In this document: one piece after another, positions 1-8,597 of the stretch
Layout of the letters: each line of letters starts with the position of its first letter
Numbering within the stretch: position 1 is the stretch's first letter
Assembly: GCA_964483405.1 (NCBI GenBank)
Contig: CAZABC010000024.1
Coordinates: forward strand, 1 to 32,915
Source: CAZABC01 sp964483405
GTDB taxonomy: Bacteria; Chloroflexota; Limnocylindria; Limnocylindrales; CSP1-4
DNA length: 32,915 bases
Direction: 5' to 3'
Translations under genes and position numbers: made by a program
The notes under the pieces: model-generated
Told to the model about the DNA's origin: nothing
The model's input: only the letters and a program-made list of their open reading frames with translations
Database searches by the model: none

Positions 1-348
1 CGGCCGGTGTCCTGCGTGCCCAACGCCCCCGACGCCTGCACGACGATCGATGGAGTGGCCCTCGGCAGGCTCATGACCACCCTCCCGGCGCGTCGGCCCG
101 CGGCTGACGCGACGAGACCGGATCGAGATGCCCTGGCGGTGGCGTGGGAGGGCCTCGATGCGCTGCGGCCCGACCATCCCGGGGTCACGGCCATCGAGTC
201 GTACGCGTGGCCGCCCATCGACTGCGGGCCGGGCTGCCTCGCGGCCGTTCCCGCGTCCATCTATCTCTTCCGGTTCGCCGACGCGCCACCGCTCCCCGTC
301 GTGGTGTCCTGTCCCGGCGTCGGGCGGTGTACGGCGGGGGCCGACTAG
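1..348 (+). CDS. Unrecognised protein, C-terminal part (probably cut by left edge)
   Basis: The frame is open from the first base to a TAG at 346-348, so the gene may begin left of the window; an in-frame GTG at position 7 is the only early start seen and has no visible ribosome site. The visible 113-115 residues are Ala/Pro-rich and contain five cysteines, two near the start and three in the C-terminal third (around CGPGC and VVSCPGVGRC). The tail has a beta-rich look (SIYLFRFADAPPLPVVVSC), as in a small secreted or lipoprotein domain, but I recognise no family and no function is proposed. Other frames here are also open because of the high G+C, so even the reality of the gene is uncertain. 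It lies 250 bases upstream of ssb on the same strand. Confidence 0.4.
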   Translation, partial: RPVSCVPNAPDACTTIDGVALGRLMTTLPARRPAADATRPDRDALAVAWEGLDALRPDHPGVTAIESYAWPPIDCGPGCLAAVPASIYLFRFADAPPLPVVVSCPGVGRCTAGAD

Positions 349-392
349 CCCGCGGACCCGGCCGAGCCCGGCCACGCCCGGCCGACGGCGTC

Positions 393-488
393 TCAGGGCA
401 GCTCCCCGACCCCAGTGATCATCCGCTCGATCAGCGTCATCCGACCGGCCATGGCCCGGTCCGCTCCCGACATCTCGGCGATCCTCAC
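393..488 (-). CDS. Possible 31-aa mini-ORF in the gap before ssb
   Basis: The 250-base gap between the first ORF and ssb holds no clear gene. On the minus strand a GTG at 488 opens a short frame ending in TGA at 393. It encodes a Met-rich, amphipathic-looking peptide containing MSGADRAMAGRMTLIERM. No homologue is known to me, there is no convincing ribosome site, and short open frames are expected by chance at this G+C. It is listed only because nothing else explains the stretch. Confidence 0.15.
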   Translation of the reverse strand: MRIAEMSGADRAMAGRMTLIERMITGVGELP

Positions 489-541
489 CTGGCGCGACCA
501 CGGCGTAAGTCGGCGATGACCGCCGGTGCAGCGCGGCCCGC

Positions 542-547
542 TAGGGT
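542..547 (+). promoter_or_regulatory. Candidate -10 box (TAGGGT) for ssb
   Basis: TAGGGT stands 51 bases before the GTG start of ssb, in a stretch otherwise almost pure G/C. It resembles the -10 hexamers of high-G+C bacteria. No good -35 hexamer is visible at 16-18 bases upstream; ATGACC at 516-521 is 20 bases away, too far for a standard promoter. Confidence 0.3.
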
Positions 548-583
548 GGGTCCGTCCCGCCGAACCGAGCCCGCCGGCAGATG

Positions 584-588
584 AGGAG
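584..588 (+). promoter_or_regulatory. Shine-Dalgarno that decides the ssb start
   Basis: AGGAG at 584-588 lies 10 bases before the GTG at 599. This favours GTG-599 over the in-frame ATG at 581, which itself overlaps the ribosome site and has no site of its own. Confidence 0.6.
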
Positions 589-598
589 CGCAGGACCG

Positions 599-1060
599 GT
601 GAACAAGGTCCTCCTGACGGGGCGCCTGACGCGCGACCCGGAGATGCGGGTGACCGCCGGCGGCAAGGCAGTCACGACCTTCAACGTGGCGACGCACGAG
701 TACGCCGGCCACGGCAAGGAGAAGTCGGAGTTCCACACGATCGTCACCTGGGACCGGCTCGCCGAGATCTGCGGCCGCTATCTCGGCAAGGGCCAGCAGG
801 TCGCCGTCGAGGGCCGGATCCAGACGCGGACTTGGGACGACGACACGGGCAAGCGTCACTGGCGGACCGAGATCGTGGCCGGCCAGGTCGAGATGCTGTC
901 GGGCCGGACGAAGAAGGACTACCAGGCGGAGGTCGCGGCCGATGCGCTCGAGGCCCAGGCCGGGCGGCTCGGCATCGCCGCCGACGACGCGGCCGACGAG
1001 GCCGAGGATGCGGCGATCGCCGCGGCGGCCGAGCCCGGGTCGGAGGCGGTCGCCGCCTGA
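599..1060 (+). CDS. ssb: Single-stranded DNA-binding protein
   Basis: SSB coats single-stranded DNA during replication, recombination and repair. From GTG-599 the protein begins MNKVLLTGRLTRDPEMR, the classic first beta strand of the SSB OB fold. The fold continues through FNVATHEY, the WDRLAEICGRYLGKGQQVAVEGRIQTR stretch (the most conserved block of the family) and W-R-T-E-I. The OB domain fills roughly residues 1-105 of 153. The tail is a short Ala/Glu/Asp-rich segment and ends EPGSEAVAA. The usual acidic tip (DDDIPF type), which recruits partner proteins, is missing. The ATG at 581 would add six residues, but AGGAG at 584-588 points to the GTG. It is followed by a hairpin that may end transcription. 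The family call is secure; whether this is the main replicative SSB or a second paralogue is not. Confidence 0.93.
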   Translation: MNKVLLTGRLTRDPEMRVTAGGKAVTTFNVATHEYAGHGKEKSEFHTIVTWDRLAEICGRYLGKGQQVAVEGRIQTRTWDDDTGKRHWRTEIVAGQVEMLSGRTKKDYQAEVAADALEAQAGRLGIAADDAADEAEDAAIAAAAEPGSEAVAA

Positions 1061-1152
1061 GCGGGCCGTCGGTCGCCCGACGAGCCGGTTCCCGTCCCCT
1101 TGCCGCCTGCATCGCCCGGGTCGAGCCCCTCCCCGACACCGGGTCGTTCAAG

Positions 1153-1195
1153 ACCGGACCCCGAGCGGCGCTCCTCCGGCCGCCCGGGGTCCGGT
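1153..1195. terminator. Hairpin between convergent ssb and cax
   Basis: ACCGGACCCC at 1153-1162 pairs perfectly with GGGGTCCGGT at 1186-1195. The stem extends inward to 16 pairs with one A-C mismatch (1153-1168 with 1180-1195), leaving an 11-base loop. It sits in the 264-base gap where ssb (+) and the antiporter gene (-) converge, so it could serve both. There is no T-run on either side, so it is a stem-loop of terminator type rather than a textbook intrinsic terminator. A second copy of the right arm at 1206-1215 could pair instead. Confidence 0.45.
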
Positions 1196-1220
1196 GCCGC
1201 CGCCCGGGGTCCGGTGCCTC
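1181..1220. repeat. Tandem direct repeat, two 20-base units
   Basis: The 18-mer CGCCCGGGGTCCGGTGCC occurs at 1181-1198 and again at 1201-1218, giving a period of 20. Both copies contain the right arm of the hairpin that starts at 1153. Confidence 0.75.
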
Positions 1221-1270
1221 CCCGCCCGGGCGACCTTCGGCCCTTGCGCGCGGACGGGCGGGCGGCGCGC

Positions 1271-1310
1271 CGCGGCGGCCTGCGGCGAGCGGCGGCGGCC
1301 TGCGGGCGGG
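1271..1310. repeat. Second tandem pair with 20-base period
   Basis: GCGGCGGCCTGCGG occurs at 1272-1285 and 1292-1305, again spaced by 20 bases, shortly before the 3' end of the antiporter gene. The two units differ at a few of the remaining positions. It may be simple G/C-rich low complexity. Confidence 0.5.
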
Positions 1311-1324
1311 GCCGGGCGACCCCG

Positions 1325-2470
1325 CTACAGCGTCGGGACCGGCAGCTCGAAGAAGCTGACCGCGAGGATCGCGTAGACGAGGACGAGCAGCGCGCCCTCG
1401 AGCCAGTTCGACTCGCCGTCGAGGGCGATGAGCGCCCCGATCGCCACGGCCGCACCGACCGCCACGACCTCCAGCGGGGTGAAGACGAGGTCCATCGGCT
1501 GGCCCATGATCGCCCCGAGGATGACGAGGACCGGGCCGACGAAGAGCGCGACCTGGAGGCTCGAGCCGTACGAGACCGCCATCGCGAACTCCATCTTGTC
1601 CTTCCAGGCCAGCTGGACCGCGACGAGGTGCTCGGCGAGGTTGCCGATCGTCGGGATGAGGACGACGCCGACGAAGAACGGCGAGAGCCCGAACGCCTCG
1701 ATGAACGGCTCGATCGCGCCGACGAGGATCTCCGAGGTGACCGCGAGGAGCGCCGCAGCGACGAGCAGGACGGCGATCGTCACCGTCCGCGTCCAGGCCG
1801 GTCCCGAGTGGCCCGAGGGATCCTCGTGCCCGCCGAGCGTCCGGCTCGGGTTCGTGAACTGGAAGACGATCGAGAGGCCGTAGCCGACGATCAGGAGGAC
1901 GGCGACGAGGACCGACTCCTCGGTGATCGTGCCGCTGCTCGCGCCGCCCCCGGACGCGTCGCCGCCGCTGCTGAAGGCGAAGACCGCGGGCACGAACAGG
2001 CCGATCGCCGCGAGCACGAGCAGCGCCGCGTTCGAGCCGGCGATCCGGGCGTCGAACCGCTGCGTCCCGTGGCGCAGGCCGCCGAACAGGACGCTCGCGC
2101 CGAGGACGAGCAGCAGATTGCCGATGATCGACCCGGTCAGCGAGGCCTTGACGACCTCGACGAGCCCGGCCTGAAGGGCGAAGAACGCGATGATGAGCTC
2201 GGCGATGTTGCCGAACGTCGCGTTGAGGATGCCGCCGACCTGCGGGCCGGCCAGCGCGCCGAGCCGCTCGGTCGAGAGGCCGACGACCCAGGCCAGCCCG
2301 AGGATGGCCACGGCCGCCACGATGAACACGACCGTCGGGTCGGCGCCGAGCCCGACGTCGAGGGCGATCGCGGCGACGCAGGCGACGAGCGTGCCGACGA
2401 GCAGGACCCGGGCGACCGGCGTCAGCTGGCCGAGGACCGGGAGGCCGCGGGCGGCCGTCGTTTCGGACAT
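1325..2470 (-). CDS. Calcium/proton (cation) antiporter, CaxA/ChaA family
   Basis: Integral membrane exchanger of the Ca2+/cation antiporter superfamily, expected to expel Ca2+ (or another cation) in exchange for protons. The 381-residue chain is almost entirely hydrophobic segments, about 11, in two homologous halves. Each half carries the diagnostic alpha repeat: FGNIAELIIAFFAL with GSIIGNLLLVLGAS in the first half, PTIGNLAEHLVAVQLAWK with AVSYGSSLQVALFVGP in the second. The acidic residues of the two repeats (GNIAE, GNLAE) are present. A Ser/Gly-rich cytoplasmic loop (SSGGDASGGGASSGT) separates the halves. The start is ATG-2470 because AAGGAGG lies 5 bases before it; a GTG six bases upstream overlaps that site. 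It follows rsmI by 24 bases and may be cotranscribed with it. Ion specificity cannot be read from the sequence. Confidence 0.9.
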   Translation of the reverse strand: MSETTAARGLPVLGQLTPVARVLLVGTLVACVAAIALDVGLGADPTVVFIVAAVAILGLAWVVGLSTERLGALAGPQVGGILNATFGNIAELIIAFFALQAGLVEVVKASLTGSIIGNLLLVLGASVLFGGLRHGTQRFDARIAGSNAALLVLAAIGLFVPAVFAFSSGGDASGGGASSGTITEESVLVAVLLIVGYGLSIVFQFTNPSRTLGGHEDPSGHSGPAWTRTVTIAVLLVAAALLAVTSEILVGAIEPFIEAFGLSPFFVGVVLIPTIGNLAEHLVAVQLAWKDKMEFAMAVSYGSSLQVALFVGPVLVILGAIMGQPMDLVFTPLEVVAVGAAVAIGALIALDGESNWLEGALLVLVYAILAVSFFELPVPTL

Positions 2471-2494
2471 GGGCACCTCCTTCGGACCCCGATG

Positions 2495-3382
2495 CTAGCG
2501 GCCCGCGACGGCCCCGTAGAGGCGGCGTCGCGGGATGCCGGTCTCGGCCGCGACCCGGCGCGCCGCGTCGCCCCGGGCGGTCCCGGCGGCGACGAGCGCC
2601 TCGACCGCGGCGAGTGCGGCCGCCAGCCGCTCGTCGGGGTCGGCGGCGGCCACCGCATCGACCGCTCCGCCGCCGGCGGTCCCCCCGGCGGCGGCCGTGC
2701 CGGCGTCGGCCCACCAGCCGACGACGATCGTCATCTCGCCGCGGGCCGGGATGGTCCCGTCGGCGGCGGCCGCCGCCAGCTCGCCGAGCGTGCCCCGGAC
2801 GATCGACTCGTGGACCTTCGTCAGCTCGCGACAGACGGCGCCCGGCCGGTCCGGTCCGCAGGCGGCGACGAGGTCGGCGAGCGTCGCCGCCGTCCGCGAC
2901 GGCGCCTCGAAGAGGACCGAGCCCCGCTCGTCGGCGGCGAGCCGGGCGAGCCGCGTCCGCCGCTCGCGGCCCGAGCGCGGCAGGAAGCCCTCGAAGCCCC
3001 ACCGCGGCCCCGCGACCCCCGAGCCCGCGATCGCGGCAAGGACCGCCGACGCCCCGGGGATCGGGACGACGGTCCCGCCCTCGGACCCCCAGGCCGCCGC
3101 GAGCTCGGCGCCGGGATCGCTCACGCCGGGCGTGCCGGCATCCGTCACAAGGGCCAGGTCGTCGCCGCGCCGGAGGTGCTCGAGCAGCGCCGGCAGCCGG
3201 GCGGCGGCGTTCCGGGCGTGGAACGGCACGAGCGGCGTCTCGACGCCGTGCCGGGCGAACAGCCGGCGGGTCAGCCGCGTGTCCTCGGCCGCGACGAGCG
3301 GGACGGCCCGCAGGACCTCGAGGGCGCGGAGGGTGACGTCGCCGAGGTTGCCGATCGGAGTGGCGACGACGTACAGCGTCAC
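2495..3382 (-). CDS. rsmI: 16S rRNA (cytidine-1402-2'-O)-methyltransferase
   Basis: RsmI 2'-O-methylates C1402 in the decoding centre of 16S rRNA using SAM. The N-terminus LYVVATPIGNLGDVTLRAL is the family signature. It is followed by AEDTR, then VTDAGTPGVSDPG (SAM-binding loop), IPGASAVLAAIAGSG, and a tetrapyrrole-methylase fold to about residue 215. A Gly/Ala linker leads to the usual small C-terminal helical domain (DERLAAALAAVEALVAAG...GIPRRRLYGAV). At 295 residues the size is normal. The start is GTG-3382, which shares GTGA with the stop of nadE, implying translational coupling. Its TAG stop is also the first half of a possible -10 box (TAGCAT) for the downstream antiporter gene. Confidence 0.93.
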   Translation of the reverse strand: MTLYVVATPIGNLGDVTLRALEVLRAVPLVAAEDTRLTRRLFARHGVETPLVPFHARNAAARLPALLEHLRRGDDLALVTDAGTPGVSDPGAELAAAWGSEGGTVVPIPGASAVLAAIAGSGVAGPRWGFEGFLPRSGRERRTRLARLAADERGSVLFEAPSRTAATLADLVAACGPDRPGAVCRELTKVHESIVRGTLGELAAAAADGTIPARGEMTIVVGWWADAGTAAAGGTAGGGAVDAVAAADPDERLAAALAAVEALVAAGTARGDAARRVAAETGIPRRRLYGAVAGR

Positions 3383-4290
3383 GTCCGCGCGGAACCCGGC
3401 CGCCGCCGCGGGTAGAGGTAGTCGACGCCCGCGGTCCGCGGCCCGAGCTTGGCGATCGGCGGCATCTGGCGCTTGAACTCGGACGTCGCGATCATCCGCT
3501 CGATCCGCGCGACGACGGCGGGGTCGAAGCCCATCGCGGCGAGCTCGGCGGGGCTCCGCCGCCGGTCGACCAGCCAGTACAGGACCCGGTCGAGGACCGG
3601 GTAGCTGAAGCCACCCTCGGCCTCGTCGGTCTGCCCCGGCCAGAGATCGGCCGAGGGCGCCTTGCGGACGATCGCCTCGGGCACCCCGAGCGCGACGGCG
3701 AGCTGGCGGACCTGGCTCTTGTAGAGATCGCCCACCGGATTGAAGGCGCAGGCCGAGTCGCCGAAGAGGGTCGTGTAGCCGATGAGCGTCTCGGTCTTGT
3801 TGCCGGTCCCGACGACGAGCCCGCCCCACGTCACCGAGTGGTCGTACAGGACGGCCATCCGCATCCGGGCGGCGAGGTTGCCGCGCCGCAGCGGGCTCGC
3901 GTCGGCGCCGGCCGGACCGAGCGCGTCCCCGAAGTAGCCGTCGACCATCGGGCTGATGTCGACGACCGCCGAGGCGCAGCCGAGCCGTTCGACCACGGCC
4001 TCCGCGTCCGCCCGGGATGCCGGCGAGGAGGTCCGGTGCGGCATCAGGACGCACAGCAGCCGGTCGCCGCCGATCGCCTCGGCGACGAGGTACGCGACGA
4101 CCGCCGAGTCGATCCCGCCCGACAGCCCGAGGACGGCCCGCTCGAAGCCGGCCTGGCGGAGCTGACCCCGGATGAACTCGGCGACGATCCGGCGGGCGAC
4201 GTCGGTGTCGATCGCGAGCTCCTCGGGCAGCTCGAACGGCGCGTCGCCGGATCCCGGCACGGCGGGCCCGCCGGCCGGCCGGTCGCTCAT
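3379..4290 (-). CDS. nadE: NAD+ synthetase, ammonia-using catalytic chain
   Basis: NadE adenylates deamido-NAD (NaAD) and amidates it to NAD+, the last step of NAD synthesis. This 303-residue chain holds only the synthetase domain, an ATP-pyrophosphatase fold. The P-loop SGGIDS is at residues 57-62, followed by LCVLMPHR, GTGNKTE (substrate/ATP site), YTTLFGDSACAFNPVGDLYKSQVR, PSADLWPGQTDE and the C-terminal SEFKRQMPP...YLYPRR. The glutaminase domain that most glutamine-dependent enzymes carry in the same chain is absent, but an amidase encoded immediately upstream fits that job. Start ATG-4290 overlaps that gene's TGA (ATGA) and the stop overlaps rsmI (GTGA), so the three genes look translationally coupled. 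It could instead work with free ammonia alone. Confidence 0.93.
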   Translation of the reverse strand: MSDRPAGGPAVPGSGDAPFELPEELAIDTDVARRIVAEFIRGQLRQAGFERAVLGLSGGIDSAVVAYLVAEAIGGDRLLCVLMPHRTSSPASRADAEAVVERLGCASAVVDISPMVDGYFGDALGPAGADASPLRRGNLAARMRMAVLYDHSVTWGGLVVGTGNKTETLIGYTTLFGDSACAFNPVGDLYKSQVRQLAVALGVPEAIVRKAPSADLWPGQTDEAEGGFSYPVLDRVLYWLVDRRRSPAELAAMGFDPAVVARIERMIATSEFKRQMPPIAKLGPRTAGVDYLYPRRRPGSART

Positions 4291-5195
4291 CGGGCGGCCT
4301 CGAGGGCGTCGGGCTCGGTCGTGTCCTCGGCCAGCCCGGCCCGCTCGGCGACGATCCGCGCCAGCTCGCGGGCCTGGAGCTCGAGGCGCTCGTCGCGCAG
4401 CAGCGGCAGGGCGATCCGCTCGCGCCGGACGTCGGCGAGGGAGACATCGGCGAAGAAGAGCCCCTCGTCGTAGAGCGGTGCCGCGAGGATCGTCTCGCCG
4501 GTCGGCCCGATGACCTCCGAGCCGCCCCAGAACCCGAGCGACTCGTCGACCCCGACCCGGTTGCAGAAGACGACGATGCTCGTCGTCAGCTGGGCGTACG
4601 TCCGCATCAGCGTCCGCCACGAGGTCGCGGTCCCGAGCCCCTCGGCGTTCGTCGCCGCGACGTCACGGCCCGGCGACGACGAGACGTTGACGAGGATCCG
4701 GGCGCCGTCGAGGGCGAGGAGCTGCGGCACGGACAGGTGCCAGAAGTCCTCGCAGACGGCGATCCCCAGCCCGGCCCCGAGCCGCGACGGCGTCGCCCGC
4801 AGCCGGTCGCCGGCGGCGAAGAACCGGCGCTCGTCGAACATCCCGTACGTCGGCAGGTGGACCTTGCGGTGGACGTGGCGGAGGGCGCCGTCCTCGAGCA
4901 GGGCCGCGACGATGAACAGGCGGTGGTCGGGCGACTCCTCGACGAACGAGACGACCGCCGAGAGCCCCGCGGTCGCGCCGGCGAGCGCGGCCAGCCGCGG
5001 GTCGTCGAGCCGCATCGCGACGTCGGCGGCGAGGTCCTGGAGGAGGTAGCCGGTCAGGCCCAGCTCGGGGAAGACGACGAGGTCGGCGCCGCCGGCCCTG
5101 GCATCGGCGAGCAGCGCGTGGTGGCGATCGAGGTTCGCCTCGAGGAGGCCGAGCTGGGGCGCGATCTGGGCGAGGGCGATCCGGAGCGGCTGCAC
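4287..5195 (-). CDS. Nitrilase-superfamily amidase, probable glutaminase subunit of NAD synthetase
   Basis: A carbon-nitrogen hydrolase of 302 residues with the complete Glu-Lys-Cys triad: E44 in VVFPELGLTGY, K111 in HRKVHLPTYG, C148 in AVCEDFWH. The segments LPTYGMFDERRFFAAG and CEDFW closely resemble the glutaminase domain of glutamine-dependent NAD synthetase (LPNYGVFDE type). With nadE overlapping its stop by four bases, the likely role is to release ammonia from glutamine and hand it to NadE. That assignment is inference; a general omega-amidase or carbamoylase role remains possible. The start is GTG-5195: no Shine-Dalgarno is visible, but TAGACT ends exactly 6 bases before the GTG, the arrangement expected of a leaderless mRNA. 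It is 34 bases downstream of the last ABC gene. Confidence 0.85.
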   Translation of the reverse strand: MQPLRIALAQIAPQLGLLEANLDRHHALLADARAGGADLVVFPELGLTGYLLQDLAADVAMRLDDPRLAALAGATAGLSAVVSFVEESPDHRLFIVAALLEDGALRHVHRKVHLPTYGMFDERRFFAAGDRLRATPSRLGAGLGIAVCEDFWHLSVPQLLALDGARILVNVSSSPGRDVAATNAEGLGTATSWRTLMRTYAQLTTSIVVFCNRVGVDESLGFWGGSEVIGPTGETILAAPLYDEGLFFADVSLADVRRERIALPLLRDERLELQARELARIVAERAGLAEDTTEPDALEAAR

Positions 5196-5201
5196 CCGGC
5201 G

Positions 5202-5207
5202 AGTCTA
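5202..5207 (-). promoter_or_regulatory. Candidate -10 box TAGACT, 6 bases before GTG
   Basis: On the minus strand CGCGCTAGACTCGC precedes the amidase start. The same 14-mer occurs before yggT at 31111-31124. In both places exactly six bases separate TAGACT from the GTG, so transcription would begin at or next to the start codon. No -35 hexamer is evident. Confidence 0.45.
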
Positions 5208-5229
5208 GCGCGGGCGGGTCCGTCGCCGG

Positions 5230-6443
<1,214 letters not shown>

Positions 6444-6447
<4 letters not shown>

Positions 6448-7685
6448 GAGCCGCCTCCGTGACGCACGGTCGGGTCGTCCTCGGGCCGCACCGGCAGCCC
6501 GGCCGCGGTCGGCCCCGCCGAGATCCTCGCCCCCGCCTGCCGCGCCGCGTCGATGAACGCCTGCTCCTCGTGCTCGTCCGCGAGCTGGTCGACGACGGAG
6601 CCGCCGAGGTCGTCGACGACCGATCCGGGCGCCGGGGCCGGGCGGAAGCCGTCCCGGAGCGGCCGCCCGGCCACGGCCTCCTCGCGGGTCGGCGGGTTGA
6701 GGCAGGCGATCCGGTGGGTCGCCTCCGGCCCGGTCGTCACGACCGACGTGGTCGGCTCGACCGGCGCCAGCACCGGGTTCTCGGTCCAGCAGCGCTCGAC
6801 CCGCCAGGCGCAGCGCGGCGCGAACGGGCAGCCGACGGGCGCGTTCCGCATGTCGGGCGGACGGCCCTCGATCGGGATGAGCTCCTCGCCCTCCCGCTGG
6901 TCGAGCCGGGGGATCGAGTGGAGCAGGCCGACCGTGTAGGGGTGCGAGGGGCGGGCGAACAGGTCGGCCGTGGTCGCCGTCTCGACGATGAACCCCGCGT
7001 ACATCACGTTGATCCGCTGGGTCATCCCGGCGACGACACCGAGGTCGTGGGTGATGAGGACGAGGGCGGTGTTGCCCTCCTCGGTCAGCCGGCGGAGCAG
7101 CTCGAGGACCTGCGCCTGGATCGTCACGTCGAGCGCCGTCGTCGGCTCGTCGGCGATCATGAGCTTGGGCTCGAGGGCGAGTGCCATGGCGATCATCACC
7201 CGCTGCCGCATCCCGCCGCTGAACTGGTGCGGGAAGCTCTTGAGCCGGCCCTCGGGCTTCGGGATGCCGACCATCCCGAGGAGCTCGATGGCCCGCGCCC
7301 GCGCATCGGCCTTCGAGACCGGCTTGTGGGCCCGGATCGTCTCGACCATCTGCTCCTCGACGGTCAGGACCGGGTTCAGGCTCGTCATCGGGTCCTGGAA
7401 GATCATCGCGATGTCGCGGCCGCGGATCGCCCGGATCTCCTCCTCCCTGATGGCGAGGAGGTCGTCGCCGTCGAAGCGCACCGTCCCACCCTCGATGCGT
7501 CCGGCCGGCTTGGGCAGCAGGCGCATGATCGCGAGGTTGGTGACGCTCTTGCCGCAGCCGGACTCGCCGACCAGCCCGAGCCGCTCCCCTTCCTCGAGCT
7601 CGAAGCTGATGCCGTTGACGGCGTGGATCGTGCCGTCGGCGGTGCGGAAGCGGACGACGAGGTCGCGGACGTCGAGGAGGGCCAT
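6444..7685 (-). CDS. Peptide/nickel-type ABC transporter ATPase D, operon 1
   Basis: Second ATPase (DppD/OppD type), which should pair with the F subunit. From ATG-7685 it begins MALLDVRDLVVRF. Key motifs are Walker A GESGCGKS, Q-loop MIFQDPMTSLNPVL, signature SGGMRQRVMIAMAL, Walker B LMIADEPTTALD and LITHDLGVVAGM. The C-terminal domain has the cysteine set GCPFAPRCAWRVERC plus IACL. About 80 extra residues follow it, acidic and without a recognised domain (VVDDLGGSVVDQLADEHEEQ...), ending in HGGGS; total length is 413. It starts 2 bases after the stop of the permease gene and its stop overlaps the F gene by 4 bases. D and F are not identical copies, as expected of a heterodimer. Confidence 0.92.
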
Positions 7686-7687
7686 CG

Positions 7688-8581
7688 TCAGCGCTTCATC
7701 CGCGGGTCGAGCGACTCGCGCAGGCCGTCGCCGAAGAGGTTGAACCCGACGGCGCTGATGACGATGGCGGCACCGGGGAAGAACACGAGCCACGGCGCCG
7801 TGGCCAGGAAGCGCCGGGCGTCGGTCAGCATCGTGCCCCACTCGGGGGTCCGCGGGTCGGGCGGGCCGAGGCCGAGGAAGCCGAGACCGGCGATGTCGAT
7901 GATCGCGGTCGCGAGGACGAGCGTCGCCTGGACGATGAGAGGGGTCAGGGCGTTCGGCAGCATGTGCCGCAACAGGAGCCTCGGCTCGGAGGCGCCGATG
8001 GAACGGCCCGCCATCACGTAGTCCGATTCGCGGAGCGCAAGGAGGCTCCCGCGCAGCAGCCGGGCGAAGATCGGGGCGTAGGTGATGGCGATCGCGAGCA
8101 TCAGCTGGGGCAGCCCACGGCCGAGCCAGGCGACGATGCCGATCGCGAGGAGCAGCCCCGGGATCGCCAGGAAGACGTCGGTCGCCCGCATCAGGACCGA
8201 GTCGACCCTGCCCCCGAGCCCGCCGGCCAGCGCCCCCAGGATCATCCCCATCGCGAGCGCCAGCACGACGGCGACGACGCCGACCTGGAGGCTGATCCGG
8301 GCGCCGTAGAGGATCCGGCTGAACTGGTCGCGGCCCTGGAGGTCGGTCCCCATGATGTGCTCGGGCGACGGCGGCTGGAGCCGGTCCGCGAGCTCGCCGG
8401 CGTAGGGGTCGTAGGGGGCGATGAGCGGCGCGAACACCGCGGCCCCGACGAAGATGACGATGCAGACCAGCCCCACGACAGCCGGCTTGTTGCGGATCAG
8501 CCGACGGGCGGCATCGGACCACAGGCCGTGGCTGACCCGGCGCTCGACGGCGGGCGGAGCGGTCGTCGCGGTCGCGGTCAT
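7688..8581 (-). CDS. Peptide/nickel-type ABC transporter permease C, operon 1
   Basis: Inner-membrane channel subunit of DppC/OppC type, 297 residues. A short cytoplasmic leader ends in an RNKPAVVGL segment that runs into the first membrane helix (about residues 34-56). Then comes the family sequence HIMGTDLQGRDQFSRILYGARISLQVG, several further helices, and the ATPase-docking EAA-like loop (RESDYVMAGRSIGASEPRLLLRHMLPNAL). The end NLFGDGLRESLDPRMKR is standard for the family. It lies 16 bases after the B permease gene and 2 bases before the D ATPase gene, so it is an internal operon gene. Confidence 0.93.
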   Translation of the reverse strand: MTATATTAPPAVERRVSHGLWSDAARRLIRNKPAVVGLVCIVIFVGAAVFAPLIAPYDPYAGELADRLQPPSPEHIMGTDLQGRDQFSRILYGARISLQVGVVAVVLALAMGMILGALAGGLGGRVDSVLMRATDVFLAIPGLLLAIGIVAWLGRGLPQLMLAIAITYAPIFARLLRGSLLALRESDYVMAGRSIGASEPRLLLRHMLPNALTPLIVQATLVLATAIIDIAGLGFLGLGPPDPRTPEWGTMLTDARRFLATAPWLVFFPGAAIVISAVGFNLFGDGLRESLDPRMKR

Positions 8582-8597
8582 GTCGATGCGCCCCCGC

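Noticed and set aside
1061..1324. CRISPR-like repeats in the ssb/cax gap
   Set aside because: Only two copies per repeat, adjacent with no unique spacers, and no cas genes in the window.
744..3002. Minus-strand frame spanning ssb, the gap, cax and rsmI
   Set aside because: It overlaps three confirmed genes in other frames and has repetitive Arg-rich composition only.
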